5,469 nucleotides of DNA from JBMYXZ01 sp049608925 (lineage in GTDB: Bacteria; Pseudomonadota; Alphaproteobacteria; JAGOMX01): positions 1 to 5,469 of the forward strand of contig JBMYXZ010000093.1 of the NCBI GenBank assembly GCA_049608925.1, written 5' to 3'. The notes below the pieces were generated by a model that had not been told where the DNA came from, did not search any database, and was given only the letters and a program-made list of their open reading frames with translations. Of this stretch, positions 1-5,172 are shown in pieces. Both the position numbers and the translations under genes were made by a program. Position 1 is the stretch's first letter, and each line of letters begins with the position of its first letter.

Positions 1-163
1 GGAGTCCACTCTCAGGCATACTCAGCTGCAGAAAGCTATTGCGTATCATTGGTTTTCCGAGTCTTGGGGGTTGATGGACTCCGGGCATAAAGCCCGGAGC
101 GTCGGAGTGTGGGAAGTCGTGTAGAGATAGATCTGCAACAGCCTGAAATTTCCCATCAATCAT
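1..163 (-). CDS. Doubtful small open frame, partial at the left edge
   Basis: A minus-strand frame begins at an ATG at 161-163 and stays open for 54 codons to the window edge. An AGGA sits 6 bases upstream of the ATG, as a ribosome binding site would. The peptide begins MIDGKFQAVADLSLHDF and resembles no family I recognise. Its middle is the translation of the GC-rich palindrome at 76-96, which suggests the frame may only cross a dispersed repeat. It lies downstream of the rpmB terminator in the same direction, so it would need its own promoter, and I see no clear one. A plus-strand frame is also open from the left edge to 124 with no recognisable product. I consider it more likely non-coding than coding. 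Confidence 0.15.
   Translation of the reverse strand, partial: MIDGKFQAVADLSLHDFPHSDAPGFMPGVHQPPRLGKPMIRNSFLQLSMPESGL
73..110. repeat. GC-rich palindromic element, possibly a dispersed repeat
   Basis: CTCCGGGC and GCCCGGAG form a perfect 8-bp stem around the loop ATAAA, flanked by TGGA on the left and GCGTCGGAG on the right. This layout, TGGA followed by a GC palindrome and then a CGTCGG-like tail, resembles the short dispersed palindromes common in alphaproteobacterial genomes. The first eight bases of the window (GGAGTCCA) are the exact reverse complement of TGGACTCC at 73-80, so a second copy in inverted orientation may lie just beyond the left edge. No T-run follows the stem on either strand, so it is not a typical intrinsic terminator. 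Assignment to a repeat family is inference, because only one whole copy is visible. Confidence 0.4.
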
Positions 164-246
164 TGTGATCCTAGACACTTATAGCCTCGATGGAGAACTT
201 TCGTCGCCCCATCCATTCTGAATGATTAAAGGGCGATACATCACAC

Positions 247-298
247 AAAAAAATTGCTTGCTGTCATAGGCAAAAAAACCTATGAACAAGCAAGCAAT
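247..298 (-). terminator. Intrinsic terminator after rpmB
   Basis: Read on the minus strand, ATTGCTTGCT (298-289) pairs perfectly with AGCAAGCAAT (262-253). Inside this is a second perfect stem, CATAGG with CCTATG, separated from the outer stem by a small uneven internal loop. The outer stem is followed at once by a run of seven T (253-247, shared in part with the stem end). It lies 30 bases past the rpmB stop codon and is on the strand that would end rpmB transcription. Confidence 0.88.
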
Positions 299-327
299 GT
301 CTTAAGAAATAGTATCTAGCTAGGTGC

Positions 328-618
328 TTATGCTTTTGAAGCAGCAGCCTTTTCAATGCGTTTTTTCAACTGACGTGCTTCTGCTGACAACTTAGTCGCA
401 TTCATGCCCGTTAGATAAGTATCTATGCCACCATTCTTTTCGATTGTACGGATACCGCGAGCTGATACACGGAACTGCACACTGCTGCCCAGTGCCTCAC
501 TGGGAAAAGATGCTTTTTGCAGGTTTGGCAAAAAGCGGCGCTTAACTTTGTTGTTTGCGTGCGACACATTATTACCTGTCTGCACTCCACGCTGTGTAAT
601 TCCACATTTACGTGTCAT
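328..618 (-). CDS. rpmB: 50S ribosomal protein bL28
   Basis: Encodes a 96-residue structural protein of the large ribosomal subunit. The start MTRKCGITQRGVQTGNNVSH, followed by the NNKVKRRFLPNLQ stretch (about residues 23-35) and the RVSARGIRTIEKNGGI block, is characteristic of bL28 and closest in style to alphaproteobacterial members, which also carry the Lys/Ala-rich tail seen here. Only Cys5 is present, so this is not a zinc-binding (paired CxxC) form. The reading frame is open 23 codons further upstream, but the ATG at 616-618 is chosen because AGGAG lies 8 bases before it (627-631) and because it gives the family's usual N-terminus. The gene is downstream of tRNA-Phe on the same strand, with a promoter at 659-687 and a strong terminator at 247-298, so it is probably a single-gene transcript. 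Confidence 0.97.
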   Translation of the reverse strand: MTRKCGITQRGVQTGNNVSHANNKVKRRFLPNLQKASFPSEALGSSVQFRVSARGIRTIEKNGGIDTYLTGMNATKLSAEARQLKKRIEKAAASKA

Positions 619-639
619 AAGAAACTCTCCTAAAATCGT

Positions 640-654
640 ACAAAATTCTTTTGT
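640..654. other. Small palindrome in the rpmB leader
   Basis: ACAAAA and TTTTGT form a perfect 6-bp inverted repeat around a 3-base loop. It sits at the predicted transcription start of rpmB, between the -10 element and the ribosome binding site. It could be an RNA stem-loop at the 5' end or a protein site. The sequence is AT-rich and short, so chance is a fair explanation. Confidence 0.25.
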
Positions 655-658
655 CCTA

Positions 659-687
659 GGTATAACGGATTTTTTTGATACTTTCAA
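659..687 (-). promoter_or_regulatory. Putative rpmB promoter
   Basis: On the minus strand, TTGAAA (687-682) and TATACC (664-659) are separated by exactly 17 bases, a good sigma-70-type match. Transcription would start near 652, giving a leader of about 34 bases that contains the AGGAG site for rpmB. It lies between the tRNA-Phe 3' end and rpmB. Confidence 0.6.
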
Positions 688-706
688 GTGAGAAATCGTA
701 AGAAAG

Positions 707-782
707 TGGTGCCTGGGGAGGGACTTGAACCCCCGACACAGGGATTTTCAGTCCCTTGCTCTACCAACTGAGCTACCCAGGC
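707..782 (-). tRNA. tRNA-Phe (anticodon GAA)
   Basis: The minus strand folds into a full cloverleaf of 76 bases. The acceptor GCCTGGG pairs with CCCAGGC, the D arm contains AGCTCAGTTGGTAGAGC, the anticodon stem AGGGA/TCCCT holds the loop CTGAAAA with anticodon GAA at 749-747, and the T arm contains GGTTCAAGTCC. The discriminator is A and the 3' CCA is encoded. The predicted promoter is at 797-825. tRNA-Phe downstream of yacG is an arrangement I recall from other Alphaproteobacteria. Confidence 0.97.
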
Positions 783-796
783 GTCTTACAGAGCAA

Positions 797-825
797 TCTA
801 TAAAGAAAAAATCACCCGCTGTCTA
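797..825 (-). promoter_or_regulatory. Putative tRNA-Phe promoter
   Basis: On the minus strand, TAGACA (825-820; five of six consensus positions) and TATAGA (802-797) are spaced by 17 bases. The predicted start is near 790, about 8 bases before the mature tRNA 5' end. The -35 element begins 7 bases after the yacG stop codon, so the tRNA could be transcribed from here independently of infA-yacG. Confidence 0.55.
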
Positions 826-831
826 GTATGT

Positions 832-996
832 TTAAGCACTTTCTGGCAGATAATTTTCATCATCTGACTGAAGAGAGATCACATATGACTCTGACAGCCA
901 TTTTCCAAGATCTATCTTCTGACATTGCGCAGAACAAAATGACAGCAATTTTTGCTCAATCTGCTTACCGCATACAGGACATTTTGGGTGATGCAT
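832..996 (-). CDS. yacG: DNA gyrase inhibitor YacG, small zinc-finger protein
   Basis: Encodes 54 residues, MHHPKCPVCGKQIEQK onward. The family signature is complete: CPVC (Cys6, Cys9), FCSAQC (Cys21, Cys25) as the four zinc ligands, then IDLGKWLSESYVI, matching the YacG pattern D-L-G-x-W-x-x-E-x-Y-x-I. The E. coli member binds GyrB and blocks DNA binding by gyrase; the same role here is inferred from family membership. It starts 22 bases after the infA stop codon on the same strand with only a weak purine-rich site (GCGAGA), so translation may be coupled to infA. The acidic C-terminus (SDDENYLPES) is also usual. It is somewhat shorter than the E. coli protein but not truncated. Confidence 0.95.
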   Translation of the reverse strand: MHHPKCPVCGKQIEQKLLSFCSAQCQKIDLGKWLSESYVISLQSDDENYLPESA

Positions 997-1018
997 AATG
1001 ATTCTCGCTTGATTGATA

Positions 1019-1237
1019 TTATTTATGGCGAAACTTGATGCGCCCTTTGGTCAGATCATAGGTGCTCATCTCAACAGTGACTTTGTCACCTGCCAGCACG
1101 CGAATACGATTTTTACGCATGCGGCCTGATGTGTGTGCAACGATCACGTGACCATTTTCTAACTCAACTTTAAACGTGGCATTAGGTAATAGTTCAACAA
1201 CAGTACCTTCAAACTCTATCTGCTCTTCTTTTGCCAT
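1019..1237 (-). CDS. infA: Translation initiation factor IF-1
   Basis: Encodes 72 residues, exactly the usual length of bacterial IF-1, beginning MAKEEQIEFEGTVVELLPNA. It forms a single S1-type OB fold. The recognisable blocks are FEGTVVELLPNATFKVELENGH (residues 9-30), IVAHTSGRMRKNRIRVLAGDKV (about 32-53) and the conserved end DLTKGRIKFRHK. IF-1 binds the A site of the 30S subunit during initiation and works with IF-2 and IF-3. GAGGAG lies just upstream of the ATG, a strong ribosome binding site. It is followed by yacG. In many Alphaproteobacteria, as I recall, maf and an RNase G/E gene lie between infA and yacG; here they are absent from this spot. Confidence 0.98.
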   Translation of the reverse strand: MAKEEQIEFEGTVVELLPNATFKVELENGHVIVAHTSGRMRKNRIRVLAGDKVTVEMSTYDLTKGRIKFRHK

Positions 1238-1439
1238 CTACTCCTCATAATTTGGATCAGTAAAAAATTCTTTCGGTTCGCAAACCATTTATGCTCTAAT
1301 ATATACTATCTTACTGTAAATAGGAGCACTTTTTGCAGCACCCTTTACTTTTCAGGCATTTCGCCAGATATTTTTATCATTCAGGCACAATATGCAAAAA
1401 ATATTAATCACTATTTTACAATGTCTTAATCCTGTTTTT

Positions 1440-1478
1440 TGCCAGTCGTGGCATTCTCACAACAGGATGCCAGTTTTT
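1440..1478 (+). promoter_or_regulatory. Leader with two competing hairpins, attenuator-like
   Basis: TGGCA at 1449-1453 can pair with TGCCA at 1440-1444 (loop GTCG). Alternatively TGGCATTC (1449-1456) can pair with GGATGCCA (1465-1472), an 8-bp stem with one U-G pair and an 8-base loop, followed by GTTTTT (1473-1478). The two folds exclude each other, and the second has the shape of a weak intrinsic terminator. It ends 23 bases before the response regulator start. This could be transcription attenuation, but it is inference; no known riboswitch is recognisable and the repeats are short. Confidence 0.3.
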
Positions 1479-1501
1479 ACACGCAATATGAAAGCATGAC
1501 A

Positions 1502-1858
1502 ATGTCAAAAACCATTTTAGTCGTCGACGACATGGAAAAATTCCGCTCTGATTACCGCTGTTTTCTTGATCAGCTTGGCCACACCACGATCGAAGCAGAA
1601 GATGGCTACGCAGGCCTGAAGCTTTTAGAACAGCAAAAGATTGATATTATTTTCCTGGATTTCAACATGCCCGGCATGGATGGCTTTGAGTTTGCCGACC
1701 AAGTCCATACAAAAATGCAGGACAGCGCTCCACCAATTGTTATGATGAGCACAGACATTGCCAAAAATCAGCAAGCCGTTGCAACCAAACGCGCCAAATG
1801 CTGGATGGCAAAGCCATCAACGCTTACAATGGTCGAGCAGGCCATCAGCCAGTGTTAA
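1502..1858 (+). CDS. Stand-alone CheY-like response regulator
   Basis: Encodes 118 residues consisting of one receiver domain and no output domain. All key residues are present: the acidic pair Asp9-Asp10 in ILVVDD, the phosphoacceptor Asp53 in FLDFNMPGMDG, the switch Ser83 (VMMST) and Lys104 (MAKPS). It should be phosphorylated by a histidine kinase and act by protein contact, as CheY, DivK and similar proteins do; the partner is not in this window. The ATG at 1502 is chosen because GAAAG lies 7 bases upstream. An in-frame ATG at 1496 is also possible, and a TTG at 1439 would add an unlikely tail. The usual Phe after Lys-Pro is Ser here. Its last 14 bases overlap the 3' end of the convergent RES toxin gene. 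Confidence 0.9.
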   Translation: MSKTILVVDDMEKFRSDYRCFLDQLGHTTIEAEDGYAGLKLLEQQKIDIIFLDFNMPGMDGFEFADQVHTKMQDSAPPIVMMSTDIAKNQQAVATKRAKCWMAKPSTLTMVEQAISQC

Positions 1859-2525
1859 GCAGGTGCTTTTCGAACACGTCGGATATTTTTTCCCCATCCC
1901 AAATATATTCCAGGTGACGTTCCTGTCTGCACCCAGACACAACTATTGGCTTGAATGCTGCAATATTCTGACCTCCAGAGTCTCGGACGCTGTCGTATAC
2001 TATTCCATTTGAAGACATCCGCTTTAAATCAGCTGCCAATCGTTGGCTGGCGGGATATCTAGCGGGATCGGGATCGCAGTACATGTCACTTCCACGGATA
2101 TCATGCATGTCGGCACAAACTCTGGCAGTCAACACACGCATGTCTAAATGCATGGGTTGCTCTGCCGTTGCGCGCATGAAAAGCTCGCGGTGGTAGACCG
2201 TTTCTTTAACAGCCGTATTTAAGGATGCCGCTGCGTAGTACACTCCCCAAGTGCCGTCGCTAAATCGGCTGCCTACTGGGTTTAAATGGGTGAAAGCAGC
2301 CATCACAAAGCTGCTGCCTGGTCCTGCAATACGGTCGCCGGCAGGCACCAAGCTTAAGTCCCCGACTTCTTCGCGCAACCTGTCATTTGTCAGACTTTCA
2401 ATCGCATAAACGGCTTCAAGATCCTCTGGGTCGACCACACGCTCGAACAAGTTTATTGGCGGAAACATACTGGGGATAATGCGATAACACGGATTCCAAT
2501 CAATCGGACTGATTTTGATTGTCAT
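1845..2525 (-). CDS. RES-domain toxin of a type II toxin-antitoxin module
   Basis: Encodes 226 residues with a RES domain. The family takes its name from conserved Arg, Glu and Ser; candidates are Arg15 (CYRI) or Arg87 (GSRFSDG), Glu108 (TAVKETVYH) and Ser178 (GIVYDSVRD). The block GTWGVYYAAASLNTAVKE (91-108) is the clearest match. Studied RES toxins have an ADP-ribosyltransferase-like fold and destroy NAD+ (MbcT is an NAD+ phosphorylase) or modify a host enzyme (ParT); which applies here is not visible. Its ATG overlaps the antitoxin stop as ATGA, with only a weak ribosome binding site, so translation is probably coupled to the antitoxin. The 3' end runs 14 bp into the convergent response regulator gene. 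The frame is intact, so the toxin is probably functional and needs its antitoxin. Confidence 0.93.
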   Translation of the reverse strand: MTIKISPIDWNPCYRIIPSMFPPINLFERVVDPEDLEAVYAIESLTNDRLREEVGDLSLVPAGDRIAGPGSSFVMAAFTHLNPVGSRFSDGTWGVYYAAASLNTAVKETVYHRELFMRATAEQPMHLDMRVLTARVCADMHDIRGSDMYCDPDPARYPASQRLAADLKRMSSNGIVYDSVRDSGGQNIAAFKPIVVSGCRQERHLEYIWDGEKISDVFEKHLLNTG

Positions 2526-2932
2526 AAATACTCGCTGCCTCGCTGGTTATCCAGATACTGACGCACGACAAACAGATCAGACACGTTCCCGGACAGCATT
2601 CTCTCCAACGCAGATCTGCCGGCAAACAATGGCGCTTGGTTGGGCTTTTTAATCCAGCTATCAGCTGCGTTGGTGTCTGGTAATAATATCTGCAAGGCTT
2701 TATAGATGCCCAGAATGTATGAAATCCTCTCAAGAGTATCATGTGACAGCTGCCCCTGCCCTTCTCGCTTCCAGCCGAAATATGTTGATCTGGGAACCGC
2801 CAGCAGCCGCACACTTTCATCCACAGTTAACTGCCAAGCTTCGGCGATATTAAAGAATGACCTTAAAGCTGGCCCTGATAGCTCTTTATAGGATGCAGGA
2901 TTACTTTCAATCACAGTAAAGTCCAAATTCAT
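2522..2932 (-). CDS. Xre/MbcA/ParS-type antitoxin (DUF2384)
   Basis: Encodes 136 residues in two parts. An N-terminal Xre-like helix-turn-helix region (about residues 23-80) contains ESVRLLAVPRSTYFGWKREG and then LERISYILGIYKALQILLPD. The C-terminal toxin-binding domain (about 88-132) has the family pattern WI-KPNQAPLFAGRSALERMLSG followed by LFVVRQYLDNQRG. In characterised RES-Xre pairs the antitoxin blocks the RES active site with its C-terminus and represses its own operon. The gene lies directly upstream of the toxin, with a 4-bp ATGA overlap, which is the usual order. The ATG at 2930-2932 has no Shine-Dalgarno sequence, and the predicted promoter would place the transcription start about 5 bases before it, so the mRNA may be close to leaderless. 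A palindrome over the start is a likely operator. Confidence 0.92.
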   Translation of the reverse strand: MNLDFTVIESNPASYKELSGPALRSFFNIAEAWQLTVDESVRLLAVPRSTYFGWKREGQGQLSHDTLERISYILGIYKALQILLPDTNAADSWIKKPNQAPLFAGRSALERMLSGNVSDLFVVRQYLDNQRGSEYL

Positions 2933-2958
2933 ATTATATAAGCATTATAGTATGAATT
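2926..2958. promoter_or_regulatory. 33-bp palindrome, candidate antitoxin operator
   Basis: AATTCATA (2926-2933) and TATGAATT (2951-2958) are a perfect 8-bp inverted repeat. After one mismatch the symmetry continues inward for four more base pairs (TATA on both sides), so the arms are 13 bp with one mismatch around a 7-base centre at 2942. It spans the -10 element and the antitoxin start codon, where a bound repressor would block the promoter. Binding by the antitoxin is inferred from how other Xre-RES operons are controlled. Confidence 0.6.
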
Positions 2959-2972
2959 CAGACTTTTTGCAA
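2944..2972 (-). promoter_or_regulatory. Promoter of the toxin-antitoxin operon
   Basis: On the minus strand, TTGCAA (2972-2967) and a perfect TATAAT (2949-2944) are 17 bases apart. The -35 element abuts the antiporter stop codon (2973-2975), so the module carries its own promoter in a 40-bp gap. The predicted start near 2937 leaves about 5 bases before the antitoxin ATG. Confidence 0.72.
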
Positions 2973-4181
2973 TCAGCGCCCCTTTGCACCAACCTTTAAG
3001 TATCGATGCAGCGCCAATGGTTGAAAGACCAATGGGAACAGGATAATCAAATAGGCAAGACACAAGAAATAGCCCTTATATTCATAAGAATCAGGAATCA
3101 TTAGCAAAAGCGCGACGCAAATGGCTCCACGTAGACCACTTAGCATCATGATGTGACGCCATGCCATGGGGATCCCCTTTCCAAATAGGCTTCCACCGAC
3201 ATATACCATGATGATGCGCGCAGCAATCAGGATAACCACAGCTTCTAGCAATATCCACGAGATGGGAAAATCATGGGCTCCCGTTTCAGCCCCCAGAGCA
3301 AAAAACAGGTATGAATTTATCAGCAGTGTTACATAGCTCCACATATCCTTGCGGACCAGCGCAGACTTGCCGTGCAGTCCACAGGTCCGGCTGTATTTTA
3401 TTGCTGCAAACAATACCGTAATGACACCAGAGACATGCAAGTATTGCTCGCTTAGGATATAGGACATAAAGGCTAGGATTATAGACAGGCTTAATGTCTC
3501 ATAGGTTGATGTCTGCTGCCATCTGCTGGCGAGTTCGCCAAATATCCAGCCCAGAACCCAGCCAAGAGGTATAGCGGCTACAACCGCCCAACTGAACTGT
3601 AACGAGGCCTCCTGCCAGTTAAATACTTCACCTGTCAACACCACCGAGGCCATAATTGTGAACATCACAACGGTAGTGGCATCATTAAACAAGGACTCCC
3701 CCTCGATAATGGTGAACAGGCGATCCGGAATACGAAAACGCCTTAAGATCGAGGAAACAGCACCTGGGTCAGTTGCGGAAACCGCAGCTCCAAAGAACAA
3801 TGCATCGGGCAGGCTAAGGTCCGTGATATAAAACAGAGGCACCCCTATCAAAAACATGCTCATTATCACGCCCAGCACAGAATAGAATGCCACCGGGATA
3901 CTGACTGATTTCAGTTTGGTTAAATTAATCTCGCGTCCGCTGGCAAAAATTAACAGCGGCAGAATGATCATCAACACCACTACGGGCTCGATCATCACGT
4001 GCGGCAACCCTGGCGTAACTGTCCTGCCAGCAATACCATAAGCAATACCGGCGATCATCAGCCAGGCTTCTGGTGGCAGCAATGACTTCTTGGCATAGTG
4101 TTGGATAAAAGCAATGACAGCCAGCATTGCACAAACGCCCATCATAACCTGGGCAATCGGTTGAAAATTCATATCGAGCAT
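2973..4181 (-). CDS. Cation/proton antiporter, CPA1 (NhaP-like) family
   Basis: An integral membrane protein of about 402 residues with around a dozen hydrophobic segments, probably exchanging Na+ (or K+) for H+ across the inner membrane. Family motifs, numbered from the upstream GTG: SATDPGAV (143-150, with Asp146), EGESLFNDATTVV (168-180, with the Asn174-Asp175 pair of electroneutral CPA1 exchangers) and LSGLRGAICVALLL (355-368). There is no long cytoplasmic C-terminal domain, so any ligand-sensing tail is absent. The frame extends to a GTG at 4205, but the predicted promoter would leave that codon almost without a leader. The ATG at 4181 is preferred and the ATG at 4172 (MNFQPIAQ) is possible; none has a strong ribosome binding site. 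It is divergent from purU. Ion specificity cannot be read from the sequence. Confidence 0.92.
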   Translation of the reverse strand: MLDMNFQPIAQVMMGVCAMLAVIAFIQHYAKKSLLPPEAWLMIAGIAYGIAGRTVTPGLPHVMIEPVVVLMIILPLLIFASGREINLTKLKSVSIPVAFYSVLGVIMSMFLIGVPLFYITDLSLPDALFFGAAVSATDPGAVSSILRRFRIPDRLFTIIEGESLFNDATTVVMFTIMASVVLTGEVFNWQEASLQFSWAVVAAIPLGWVLGWIFGELASRWQQTSTYETLSLSIILAFMSYILSEQYLHVSGVITVLFAAIKYSRTCGLHGKSALVRKDMWSYVTLLINSYLFFALGAETGAHDFPISWILLEAVVILIAARIIMVYVGGSLFGKGIPMAWRHIMMLSGLRGAICVALLLMIPDSYEYKGYFLCLAYLIILFPLVFQPLALHRYLKVGAKGR

Positions 4182-4213
4182 TGAAGCATGATTCTTTATG
4201 ATCACTTGTTATC

Positions 4214-4243
4214 AGCATACGCGGGAACGTAAATATTTGACAA
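4214..4243 (-). promoter_or_regulatory. Putative antiporter promoter
   Basis: On the minus strand, TTGTCA (4243-4238) and TATGCT (4219-4214) are 18 bases apart. Transcription would start near 4207, giving a leader of about 25 bases to the ATG at 4181. The -35 hexamer overlaps the opposing TTGACA (4237-4242) of the purU side. Confidence 0.4.
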
Positions 4244-4265
4244 TTGGTTTTTGCCTTTGTTAACC
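4237..4265 (+). promoter_or_regulatory. Putative purU promoter region
   Basis: A perfect consensus -35, TTGACA, is at 4237-4242. At 17 bases spacing the -10 is poor (TTAACC at 4260-4265). An alternative pair is TTGCCT at 4251-4256 with TACAGT at 4275-4280 (18 bases). One of these probably drives purU; the choice between them is uncertain. Confidence 0.35.
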
Positions 4266-4304
4266 ATTCAGTTGTACAGTGTTGTAAATAAGGAGTATCC
4301 AACT

Positions 4305-5138
4305 ATGTCACACTTACTGATTGTCTCATGTGCAGACGAAACTGGCTTGATCGCAAAGGTCACCACTGCCCTGTTCGAGCGCAATCTTAACATCACCTCC
4401 AACTGGGAGTTCGTCGATCAGCAGAACAAACGCTTTTTCATGCGCGCAGATTTTGATGGAGATTGTGACATTGAGGGACTACGCACCGACCTTGCGACGA
4501 AGCTGCCTAAAGATGCTGACATCACGATCGAGCCTCCCCGCAGGAAGCGCATTGTCCTGATGGGTACAAAGGAATCTCATTGCCTGGGAGACCTATTACT
4601 GCGTGCCGACGCCGACGATCTAAACGGTGACATTTTAGGCGTTGTCAGCAACCATGATACTTTACAACCGCTGGTTTCGCGCTTTGATATACCTTATCAC
4701 TTTGTCTCGCATGAAAATATCGATCGCCGCGCCCATGAAGATATGTTGCATCAAATCTTAGAAGCCTATGACCCGGACTATATTGTGCTGGCAAAGTACA
4801 TGCGTATTTTATCGCCTGACTTTGTGGCGCAGTATGCGGGCAAAATGATCAATATTCATCATTCATTCCTGCCCGCCTTTATCGGCGCCCACCCTTATAA
4901 GCAGGCGTATCAACGTGGTGTAAAGATTATTGGGGCGACAGCGCACTTTGTCACCAATGACCTAGACGAAGGCCCCATCATATCCCAGCAAGTCATCCCG
5001 GTTGACCATTCCCACAGCATCAGAGACATGTCTCGCGCTGGCCAAGATGTTGAAAAGATTACCCTGGCCAAAGCCCTGCAACTTGTGTTGGAGGATCGCG
5101 TCGTGGTGACCGGCAACAGAACCGTGATTTTTGAGTAG
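4305..5138 (+). CDS. purU: Formyltetrahydrofolate deformylase PurU
   Basis: Encodes 277 residues, close to the 280 of E. coli PurU. It hydrolyses 10-formyltetrahydrofolate to formate and tetrahydrofolate in the cytoplasm, balancing one-carbon pools and, in E. coli, feeding formate to PurT in purine synthesis. An N-terminal ACT domain (about 1-78, starting LLIVSCADETGLIAKVT) is followed by the formyltransferase fold. Diagnostic blocks are KESHCLGDLL (89-98), MINIHHSFLPAF (181-192) and GATAHFVTNDLDEGPII (210-226). By comparison with PurN, the catalytic residues are Asn183, His185 and Asp221. The ACT domain and KESHCL block separate it from PurN. The ATG at 4305 is chosen over an upstream in-frame TTG because AAGGAG (4290-4295) precedes it by 9 bases. 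It converges on the gene at the right edge. Confidence 0.96.
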   Translation: MSHLLIVSCADETGLIAKVTTALFERNLNITSNWEFVDQQNKRFFMRADFDGDCDIEGLRTDLATKLPKDADITIEPPRRKRIVLMGTKESHCLGDLLLRADADDLNGDILGVVSNHDTLQPLVSRFDIPYHFVSHENIDRRAHEDMLHQILEAYDPDYIVLAKYMRILSPDFVAQYAGKMINIHHSFLPAFIGAHPYKQAYQRGVKIIGATAHFVTNDLDEGPIISQQVIPVDHSHSIRDMSRAGQDVEKITLAKALQLVLEDRVVVTGNRTVIFE

Positions 5139-5147
5139 AAAGGGATA

Positions 5148-5165
5148 GGATGGCAAAAGCCATCC
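5148..5165. terminator. Perfect 7-bp hairpin between convergent genes
   Basis: GGATGGC and GCCATCC pair perfectly around the loop AAAA, starting 9 bases after the purU stop and 7 bases beyond the stop of the opposing gene. The place suits a shared bidirectional terminator, but neither strand has a real T-run after the stem, so it may act weakly, act only to protect the 3' end, or need a factor. Confidence 0.4.
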
Positions 5166-5172
5166 AAACGCC

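Noticed and set aside
1..246. Possible structured RNA gene (RNase P, SRP, tmRNA or 6S RNA)
   Set aside because: I looked for their conserved cores on both strands and saw none; only the short palindrome at 73-110 stands out.
425..691. Plus-strand open frame of 88 codons across rpmB
   Set aside because: It is antisense to a well-recognised bL28 gene and the peptide has no recognisable family features.
1263..1290. GGTT/AACC hairpin followed by T-run upstream of infA on the minus strand
   Set aside because: The stem is only 4 bp and the T-run is separated from it, so it is not credible as a terminator or attenuator.
1439..1501. TTG-started N-terminal extension of the response regulator
   Set aside because: Receiver domains normally begin a few residues before the ILVVDD strand, and no ribosome binding site precedes the TTG. 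The ATG at 1502 fits better.
1758..2012. Plus-strand frame bridging the response regulator and toxin ends
   Set aside because: It is out of frame with both recognised genes and shows no known motif.
2500..2820. Minus-strand open frame of 106 codons inside the antitoxin gene
   Set aside because: It is an alternative frame of the antitoxin, which has clear domain motifs in its own frame.
3925..4302. Minus-strand open frame of 125 codons over the antiporter 5' end
   Set aside because: It reads the antiporter gene out of frame and lacks the membrane pattern; the antiporter frame has the family motifs.
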